Source of the DNA: Bacillota bacterium
GTDB lineage: Bacteria; Bacillota; Clostridia; DSM-8532
Reading direction: 5' to 3'
DNA length: 19,410 bases
Assembly (NCBI GenBank): GCA_023446675.1
Contig: JAEXPO010000504.1
Location: 1 to 19,410, forward strand
The translations under genes were made by a program, and so were the position numbers. Below the pieces are notes generated by a model. It saw only the letters and a list, made by a program, of their open reading frames with translations. It made no database searches and was not told the origin of the DNA. This document shows, in pieces, positions 14,291 to 19,410 of this stretch; the stretch's first letter is position 1, and each line of letters opens with the position of its first letter.

Positions 14291-15438
14291 TTTTGTTCCT
14301 TCACCTTAGCCCACATAATAAAGGCATCCTCATGATTATCGGAGTAATACCTTTTCCGGCGGCCCTTTACTTCAAAGCCAAGGCTTTCATAGAGCCGTAT
14401 AGCTGCCTCGTTGCCTACCCGAACCTCCAGAGTAAGGAAATGGACTCCCTGCTTACCGGCCTCTATGAACAAATTGCTTAAAACCTTACGCCCCAGGCCC
14501 TTGCGCCTGAAATCGGGATGCACGGCGATGTTGGTAATATGGCCCTCATTGAGTACCTTCCACATTCCGCCGTAGGCGATTACGCTGCCGTTTATTTCAA
14601 TTACCTTATAGAACGCATTGGTATTGGCCAGCTCCTCTTCAAACATGCCTCTGGACCAGGGAACGCCAAAGGACTTGTTCTCGATAATTAAAACCTGCTC
14701 CAAATCGCCGTGGGAAAGATTTCGAACAATACCCTCGCTTTTCATGCGCTCAGCCTGGGAAGGCCTTAAGTAAAAGGGTTCCAAATTGAAGGGACTAAAA
14801 TCCTCTGCTTTTCCCTTCCGGTAGCTTTGCTCCGCAAGAAGTGCAACAGCTGCCGCACGGGGCATGAAAAGCTCCGGCTCAGCCGAAAATACCCTGTCCG
14901 GAAAAAGGGATTCCAGGTACGCTTTATGAAGGGGTACTCCGTCCCCCACTAAAAGCAGGGATTCGTCCGGAGCAAGAACGGAGGAAAGCGTCTCGGCCCA
15001 CTGATTCACAGGCAGACCCACTGCCTCCCGGACAGCAGCCAGCTCCTGCTCCCGCCTTCTGTAGAGAGCCGTATAGATCTGATTATTCCTTGCATCAATC
15101 ATAGGACAGATGAGACCGGGAAAATCCGGCACCGAATAGGCCAGACTGTCAAGGGTATTTACACCTATTGCCGGTTTTTGAAGGGCGTAAGCCATTCCCT
15201 TTATGGTAACCACCCCGATGCGCAGCCCGGTAAAGGAACCGGGGCCTGCCGATACCGCGAATAAATCCACCGCCTCCGGCTTTTTGTCAACAAGGGAAAG
15301 CAGCGCCTCTACCAAAGGGATGATTCTGGCGGAATGGTTCTTTCCGTTTCTGCTGGTAAGCTCCATAAGTACGGCCCCGTCCTCCACAAGGGCGCAGGAT
15401 GCGGGTGCCAGTGCAGTGTCCAGTGCGAGGGTCAGCAT
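14287..15438 (-). CDS. tsaB: TsaB-RimI fusion (t6A complex subunit / ribosomal protein alanine N-acetyltransferase)
   Basis: A 383-residue bifunctional protein. Residues 1 to about 232 are TsaB, an ASKHA-fold partner of TsaD in making N6-threonylcarbamoyladenosine-37 in tRNA: LALDTALAPASCALVEDG, FAVSAGPGSFTGLRIGV (60-76), IDARNNQIYTALYRR. Residues about 236-383 are RimI, a GNAT acetyltransferase of the S18 N-terminal alanine: IVRNLSHGDLEQVLIIE, the acetyl-CoA loop VHPDFRRKGLGRKVL (306-320), and RVGNEAAIRLYESLGFEVKGRRKRYY. Separate tsaB and rimI genes are usual, but the fusion is known in some Clostridia. The ATG lies inside the tsaE end (7-bp overlap). tsaD, often next in line, is replaced here by the unrecognised gene. 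Confidence 0.95.
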   Translation of the reverse strand: MLTLALDTALAPASCALVEDGAVLMELTSRNGKNHSARIIPLVEALLSLVDKKPEAVDLFAVSAGPGSFTGLRIGVVTIKGMAYALQKPAIGVNTLDSLAYSVPDFPGLICPMIDARNNQIYTALYRRREQELAAVREAVGLPVNQWAETLSSVLAPDESLLLVGDGVPLHKAYLESLFPDRVFSAEPELFMPRAAAVALLAEQSYRKGKAEDFSPFNLEPFYLRPSQAERMKSEGIVRNLSHGDLEQVLIIENKSFGVPWSRGMFEEELANTNAFYKVIEINGSVIAYGGMWKVLNEGHITNIAVHPDFRRKGLGRKVLSNLFIEAGKQGVHFLTLEVRVGNEAAIRLYESLGFEVKGRRKRYYSDNHEDAFIMWAKVKEQK

Positions 15439-15878
15439 GATAACATGGCCTGCCTTTCAATAACAATGGTACGCCCGTCTTCCTGGGCGCCATTGCGTTC
15501 CAATTTTATATGGAGGGTATTTGAGGGAAGAAGCTCAGGGATACGGTCGCCCCATTCCACAAGGCAAACCGCCTGTCCGTCAGCATACTCCTCCCATCCG
15601 ATGGCATAGAGCTCCTCGGGATCATCTACCCGATAAACATCGAAATGATGCAGCGTTAAAGGACCCTCATAGGTGTTTACCAAAGTGAAGGTGGGGCTTA
15701 CCAGATCGTCGGTAATGCCAAGTCCCAGAGCAATGCCCTTGGCCATGGCTGTTTTTCCTGTCCCCAAATCTCCTTCCAGGCTTACGGTGTCGCCCGCCTT
15801 AAGGTATCTGCCCAGCTTCTCTCCCAGATTCCGGGTTTCTTCCTCGGAGGCGGTATGATAAATCTTCGGTATTTCCAT
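15432..15878 (-). CDS. tsaE: TsaE, tRNA t6A biosynthesis ATPase
   Basis: 148 residues from ATG 15878. TsaE is the P-loop ATPase that drives turnover of the TsaBD complex in tRNA t6A37 synthesis. Motifs are Walker A GDLGTGKT, VSPTFTLVNTYEG, LHHFDVYRVDDPEEL and CLVEWGDRIPELLP. An ATG at 15914 is in frame but would read through the ribosome binding site region, adding an atypical MKGEEGSLRSLP leader. TTAAGGAG lies 8 nt before 15878 and the family starts near MEIPKIYHT, so the shorter form is chosen. It overlaps tsaB-rimI by 7 bp. It is probably co-transcribed with the amidohydrolase 97 bp upstream, but the gap contains a direct repeat. Confidence 0.95.
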   Translation of the reverse strand: MEIPKIYHTASEEETRNLGEKLGRYLKAGDTVSLEGDLGTGKTAMAKGIALGLGITDDLVSPTFTLVNTYEGPLTLHHFDVYRVDDPEELYAIGWEEYADGQAVCLVEWGDRIPELLPSNTLHIKLERNGAQEDGRTIVIERQAMLSC

Positions 15879-15882
15879 AGGT

Positions 15883-15960
15883 AAACTCCTTAAGCTTCCT
15901 TCTTCACCTTTCATTCACAGACAAACTCCTTAATCTTCCTTCACGGCCTTTCATTCACAG
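15883..15960. repeat. Direct repeat (38 bp twice, period 40) containing the tsaE ribosome binding site
   Basis: Copies are at 15883-15920 and 15923-15960, matching at 33 of 38 positions. On the minus strand each contains a TTAAGGAG ribosome binding site and an upstream ATGAAAGG. Only the copy at 15883-15920 stands before a real gene (tsaE). Confidence 0.8.
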
Positions 15961-15975
15961 GCAAAAGCCTTACTG

Positions 15976-17157
15976 TTATACTTCCTGATTTTCCCAAACA
16001 ATTTTCCCGTTAATTACAGTCAGCCTTGTCTTTGAAAGATAATTAAGGGGATGACCGTCAAAGAGAACCATATCCGCGTCCTTGCCTAACTCCAGGCTTC
16101 CTACCCTGTCCTCAATGCGGCAGGCTCTGGCAGCGTTAATGGTGACGGACTTCAAGGCTTCCTCCTCAGCCATGCCTTCCCGAACGGCTAATGCTGCGCA
16201 CACGAGCAGATGCTGAAGCGGTACACAGGGATGATCGCTCATAATGGATACTTCCACACCGCTTTGAGACAGTATGCCGGGGGCCTTCAGGGATTGGTTG
16301 CGAAGCTCAATTTTGGATCGGTCCGTTAACAGGGGGCCAAGGATAACAGGGTAGCCTGCTTCCTTTAAGACATCGGGTATGAGCCATCCTTCGGTGCAAT
16401 GCTCCAGGGTCATGTCCAGATTAAACTCCTTGGCAATACGGATGGCAGTAACAATATCATCCGCCCTGTGGGCATGAGCTTTTACCACAAGCTCCCGCTT
16501 AATGACGGGGATCAGCGCTTCCAGCTTCATGTCGAACTCGGGACGTTCGTTTTCTTCCTTATCCTCTTCATACTCATTAATGGCCTGAAGATACTCTTTG
16601 GCTTTATAAAGCTGCTCCCGCAGGATGGCGGCGGTGGCCATACGGGTGCTTGGAACCTGATGCTTCTCATGGTAAACCGTCTTGGGGTTTTCACCAAAGG
16701 CAATTTTCATGGCACAGGGCTGTCTGACAACCATCTCATCGGTTGTTCTGCCATAGGTTTTAAGAGCAACAAACTGCCCACCTATAACATTGGCGCTGCC
16801 GGGGCCGGTCACAGCCGTGGTAATGCCGTTCTGGCGGGCTTCCTCAAAGGAACGGTCAGCGTGATAAACGCCGTCAAGAGCACGTAACTGGGGGGTTACC
16901 GGATCCGTCATTTCATTGACATCGTCTCCCTCGAAGCCAACGGCATCCTCAATCATACCGATATGGGCATGGGCATCCACAAGACCGGGCAGCAGGTATT
17001 TTCCCCCGGCATCGATAACCGTTTTGCCGGTTTCGTCAAGACCATAGCCGGACATAGGGCCAATACCGGTAATCTTCCCGTTCATTGACTCAATATACCC
17101 GGAATCATAGCTTATCCCAGCCATCGTCAGTATTTTCGCGTTTTTTATAATAAGCAT
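15976..17157 (-). CDS. Amidohydrolase-family metal-dependent hydrolase
   Basis: 393 residues of the amidohydrolase superfamily (imidazolonepropionase/dihydroorotase-like), cytosolic, hydrolysing an unknown amide or amine substrate. The N-terminal beta-sandwich strand MLIIKNAKILTMAG leads to the metal motif LVDAHAHIG (H63, H65). Further ligands probably come from VVKAHAHRADDI, TLEHCTEGWL and MSDHPCVP (Asp). The C-terminal strand LELGKDADMVLFDGHPLNY is characteristic. Start ATG 17157 is 4 nt after GGAGG. The frame is open further upstream to 17307, but that part reads unlike the family. An extended -10 promoter lies at 17203-17211. Substrate cannot be told from sequence. Confidence 0.93.
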   Translation of the reverse strand: MLIIKNAKILTMAGISYDSGYIESMNGKITGIGPMSGYGLDETGKTVIDAGGKYLLPGLVDAHAHIGMIEDAVGFEGDDVNEMTDPVTPQLRALDGVYHADRSFEEARQNGITTAVTGPGSANVIGGQFVALKTYGRTTDEMVVRQPCAMKIAFGENPKTVYHEKHQVPSTRMATAAILREQLYKAKEYLQAINEYEEDKEENERPEFDMKLEALIPVIKRELVVKAHAHRADDIVTAIRIAKEFNLDMTLEHCTEGWLIPDVLKEAGYPVILGPLLTDRSKIELRNQSLKAPGILSQSGVEVSIMSDHPCVPLQHLLVCAALAVREGMAEEEALKSVTINAARACRIEDRVGSLELGKDADMVLFDGHPLNYLSKTRLTVINGKIVWENQEV

Positions 17158-17202
17158 AAAACCTCCGTAGAGTTCATTGAATTTTAAAAATGAATCTCTC
17201 CA

Positions 17203-17211
17203 ATTATAGCA
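17203..17211 (-). promoter_or_regulatory. Extended -10 promoter of the amidohydrolase gene
   Basis: On the minus strand TGCTATAAT is a consensus TATAAT with the extended TGn element. CTGCAA, 17 bp upstream, is a poor -35, as tolerated by extended -10 promoters. The start would fall about 40 nt before ATG 17157. Confidence 0.6.
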
Positions 17212-17404
17212 TATCTTCAGGTGCGTTGCAGCAATCGGGAAAACCGTACCCGGCATACCCTGTAAGATTAATTTCAAAAAGGCATCAAAGGTCAGGCATT
17301 GCCACATTCATTTTAAATATAGTCAAATTGTCCCGCCAGTGAACAGGGAAAGTGTAATAAGATTGGATTATAGTAAATACCTGTGGTACTAACCGGGAGG
17401 ATTT

Positions 17405-18208
17405 ATGGCTCTTAATTGGATAAAGGTTGAGGACTTCTCATTTAACTGTTTTCTGCTTATGGAAACCTTTCAAATTAAACTCATGTGCGGCTGGCATCAT
17501 CAAAAGGAATGGAAAAGCCATTTAGGCGTCGCTCTTGCCTATAATCCGGCAGTTAAATGGTATTTTATACATAAGTGCCCGGAAAGCGCCGCTTTTGTCG
17601 AGGAAGTCACCTGTAATGTCCCTGACGGGCTTAGCCGTGAAGAGGTTCGCAATGCTGAGATCCTTGCTATGGCAGGAGTTGAGGATTTTGTCACTTACAC
17701 ACGTCCGGAAATACTGGACGCAAGCTGCGATTTCATTTATGCCTGGGATAAAAAAAGACTCTTTGAGCTTGCAGACCTGACGGATAGGATCGTGCTTGAT
17801 GTTGGCAGCGGTTCAGGGAGGCTTGCCTTTGCGGCTTCCGAGCAGGCACATCAGGTGTATGCCAGCGAGCCTGTGGATACACTCCGTCACTATTTGAGGG
17901 AAAAAATCCACCGCTTGAATATTATGAATATCCGTGTGGTGGATGGAATGGCCCATTGCCTGCCTTATCCCGATAACACCTTTGATATTGTAATGTCAGG
18001 ACATGTGGTAGGGGATGATTATGATGCCGAATTGGCTGAGCTGACAAGGGTTGTGAAATCTGGCGGCTGGCTCCTTGACTGCCCGGGAGAAGATCCCCAC
18101 AAGGGTGACCCCCATGAGGAAATGCTAAAGCGCGGCTGGGAAGAGCTTTACTATACCAGTAATCTGGGCGGGGATGTTTATCGCTATCGGAAGCAAATCT
18201 TCAAATGA
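17405..18208 (+). CDS. Class I SAM-dependent methyltransferase
   Basis: 267 residues, the only clear plus-strand gene. Residues 129-140 (IVLDVGSGSGRL) are the glycine-rich SAM-binding motif I, followed by an acidic residue after strand 2 (YASEPVD). VVDGMAHCLPYPDNTFDIVMSGHVVG and ELTRVVKSGGWLLDCPGE are the motif II-III stretches of type-11 methyltransferases. The first ~110 residues form an extra N-terminal domain (GWHHQKEWKSHLGVALAYN, CPESAAFVEEVTCNVPDG) that I do not recognise and that may set substrate choice. GGGAGG lies 6 nt before ATG 17405. A possible -10 (TATAGT at 17369-17374) lacks a good -35. It is divergent from the amidohydrolase and convergent with the partial gene. Substrate unknown. 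Confidence 0.92.
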   Translation: MALNWIKVEDFSFNCFLLMETFQIKLMCGWHHQKEWKSHLGVALAYNPAVKWYFIHKCPESAAFVEEVTCNVPDGLSREEVRNAEILAMAGVEDFVTYTRPEILDASCDFIYAWDKKRLFELADLTDRIVLDVGSGSGRLAFAASEQAHQVYASEPVDTLRHYLREKIHRLNIMNIRVVDGMAHCLPYPDNTFDIVMSGHVVGDDYDAELAELTRVVKSGGWLLDCPGEDPHKGDPHEEMLKRGWEELYYTSNLGGDVYRYRKQIFK

Positions 18209-18284
18209 TTTTCATAGCGTCAGAACCGGCTCCATAATTCCCTTTAACACTCTATAAAAGAAGCCGTAAAGCAGATACTTCAAA

Positions 18285-18302
18285 CTTCCCGGGAACGGGA
18301 AG
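18285..18302. terminator. Bidirectional hairpin between convergent genes
   Basis: CTTCCCG-GGAA-CGGGAAG is a perfect 7-bp GC-rich stem with a four-base loop, 76 nt after the methyltransferase and 18 nt after the partial minus-strand gene. Flanking T-tracts are short (TTT on the minus side), so it is a modest terminator candidate for both directions. Confidence 0.5.
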
Positions 18303-18320
18303 AGCTTAATAAAATGAAGA

Positions 18321-19410
18321 TTAATGATCTCTGAGGCTTCCATATTCCAATCGATTAATCCGCTCCTGCTCCGCATTAATGTAATAACGCACATAACCGC
18401 TGGACTCTACTTCAGGCCGACCTGCTACAAAATCCGTTACAATCAGGGATGGCTTCTCGTATGCTTCTTTTTCCCGGTTATAGTTTACCTGCAGGGAATA
18501 GTAGTAGTAGTTAAACTTCTGCATACCCTGGTCTTGGGCTGAATAGAAAAACACAGTGTCCTCAGCTCTTTCCTCTGTAAAGCCTCTGATAGAAATATCA
18601 TGCCTGACAGTATTGGATAGAAGGGTTGTTTCCCTGCCATCATCCTCAATAAATACGATCTCGTCACCTCCAAAACCATTGGCGCTATAAAACCGCTTTG
18701 CAGGATCATGGGTCAGTATAACATACCCCGCCTTATTGATAAAGAAAGCCACATCCAGGGCCGGCCGGGCGGTAATCTGTTTGAGTCTGCCGTCCTTCAC
18801 AGCATATAGTCCGGCTTCACCACAATAGAGATTGTTCTGTTTATATGCGACAGCTTTAAACTCCCATTCCTCCAGCGTATCCTGAATCGTGGTGTAGCTG
18901 TCAATAACCGCTCCATCGGTAGTCCTTATCATTGAGACAGTTGTATTTTGCGGAGTAGCTTTCCAGACTACGGCATAAATCCCGTCAAAACCAGCCACCT
19001 GGGTACCCTGCTCATAATCAAAGCTTGCTGCGCCCTTCTCATCCACCCGGTAATACGCACTTCGGCCTGCTATCAGTAAAGCATCCTCCGCTGCAAAAAA
19101 GCTTCCACCGGAGAGCAGTGCTTTTCCTCCTAACCAGGCTGAATCCAATCCGGCAAGAACCTCCCCGCTCTTTGTCCCTTCAATAAAAATGAGGCGGGCA
19201 GAGTTCTCTCCATAACTATATTCAAAGAGGTAATCTCGTTCTCCCAGGGTTATAGCATAGGAATAATTTATCCCTCCACCTTCGATCCATGGGTGGGAAA
19301 TAACAGGGGAACATTCCAATGATTTCTTGTCAATTCGGTACAGAACAAGGCTGCCCGCATTTTTTGCATCGGCGTAGAAATAAGGCTTATCCGCCGATTC
19401 CTCCACCTTG
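18321..19410 (-). CDS. Unrecognised protein, beta-propeller-like (partial, N-terminus outside window)
   Basis: The frame is open to the window edge, so the real start lies beyond it and any N-terminal signal or lipobox cannot be judged. The 360-odd visible residues show recurring short beta-strand units of the form YAITLGERDYLFEYSYG, ALLIAGRSAYYRVDEKG, FDGIYAVVWKATPQ, LYAVKDGRLKQITARP, GYVILTHDPAKRFY, about 40-60 residues apart. This pattern resembles a DUF5050- or TolB-like beta-propeller as found in secreted or surface lipoproteins of Clostridia. The C-terminus ends RRINRLEYGS-like (residues ERINRLEYGSLRDH). No catalytic motif was seen. Both fold and localisation are inferences; the coding status is firm from length and lack of a competing frame. 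Confidence 0.8.
   Translation of the reverse strand, partial: KVEESADKPYFYADAKNAGSLVLYRIDKKSLECSPVISHPWIEGGGINYSYAITLGERDYLFEYSYGENSARLIFIEGTKSGEVLAGLDSAWLGGKALLSGGSFFAAEDALLIAGRSAYYRVDEKGAASFDYEQGTQVAGFDGIYAVVWKATPQNTTVSMIRTTDGAVIDSYTTIQDTLEEWEFKAVAYKQNNLYCGEAGLYAVKDGRLKQITARPALDVAFFINKAGYVILTHDPAKRFYSANGFGGDEIVFIEDDGRETTLLSNTVRHDISIRGFTEERAEDTVFFYSAQDQGMQKFNYYYYSLQVNYNREKEAYEKPSLIVTDFVAGRPEVESSGYVRYYINAEQERINRLEYGSLRDH

Noticed and set aside
17158..17307. N-terminal extension of the amidohydrolase to 17307
   Set aside because: The extra 50 residues do not resemble the family, and they would place the extended -10 promoter and GGAGG inside the gene.
18212..18394. 60-codon minus-strand frame at the end of the partial propeller-like gene
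   Set aside because: It overlaps a longer coding frame and the terminator hairpin and has no convincing ribosome binding site.

Overview
This window is almost entirely one ethanolamine-utilisation (eut) bacterial microcompartment operon on the minus strand, followed upstream by a housekeeping block, also mostly on the minus strand. GGAGG-type ribosome binding sites, a sigma-A style promoter, the Lon-like AAA/protease family, the TsaB-RimI fusion and the Clostridia-type eut gene content all point to an anaerobic, spore-forming-type Bacillota (Clostridia) with coding GC near 50 %. The species cannot be named from the sequence alone.

Layout, in transcription order (right to left). Positions 19410-18321 hold a partial, unrecognised, probably beta-propeller-like protein. 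A plus-strand SAM methyltransferase (17405-18208) is convergent with it and divergent from an amidohydrolase (17157-15976). Then come tsaE, a tsaB-rimI fusion, an unrecognised protein with a helix-hairpin-helix glycosylase look, and a Lon-like protease (13239-10831). After a 336-bp AT-rich gap carrying a strong promoter (10689-10661) and a ~160-nt leader, the eut operon runs eutA - eutB - eutC - eutL - eutE - eutM1 - eutM2 - eutT - pduL-type phosphotransacylase - a TIGR02536-like protein - eutN - a PduS/RnfC-like flavin and Fe-S protein that leaves the window at position 1.

How the genes work together. EutBC is the AdoCbl-dependent ammonia lyase, which makes acetaldehyde and ammonia. EutA reactivates it and EutT makes AdoCbl. 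EutE converts acetaldehyde to acetyl-CoA, and the PduL-type enzyme converts that to acetyl-phosphate. EutL, two EutM paralogues and EutN build the shell. The PduS-like protein probably handles cofactor or electron recycling.

Most notable points: (1) eutB has an in-frame TAA exactly where the family has a conserved Tyr, yet the remaining 69 codons are intact and still overlap eutC. (2) Four cargo proteins (EutC, PduL, the TIGR02536-like protein and the C-terminus of EutE) carry the same amphipathic tag pattern. (3) The gap between the two eutM genes holds 14 contiguous degenerate 7-bp repeats and a 47-bp-period duplication that includes the end of eutM1. (4) EutT lacks the canonical Cys-rich metal motif and has a duplicated Ser-rich segment at that place. 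(5) The eut leader has a hairpin with an A1/G4 hexaloop, compatible with ANTAR (EutV-type) antitermination.
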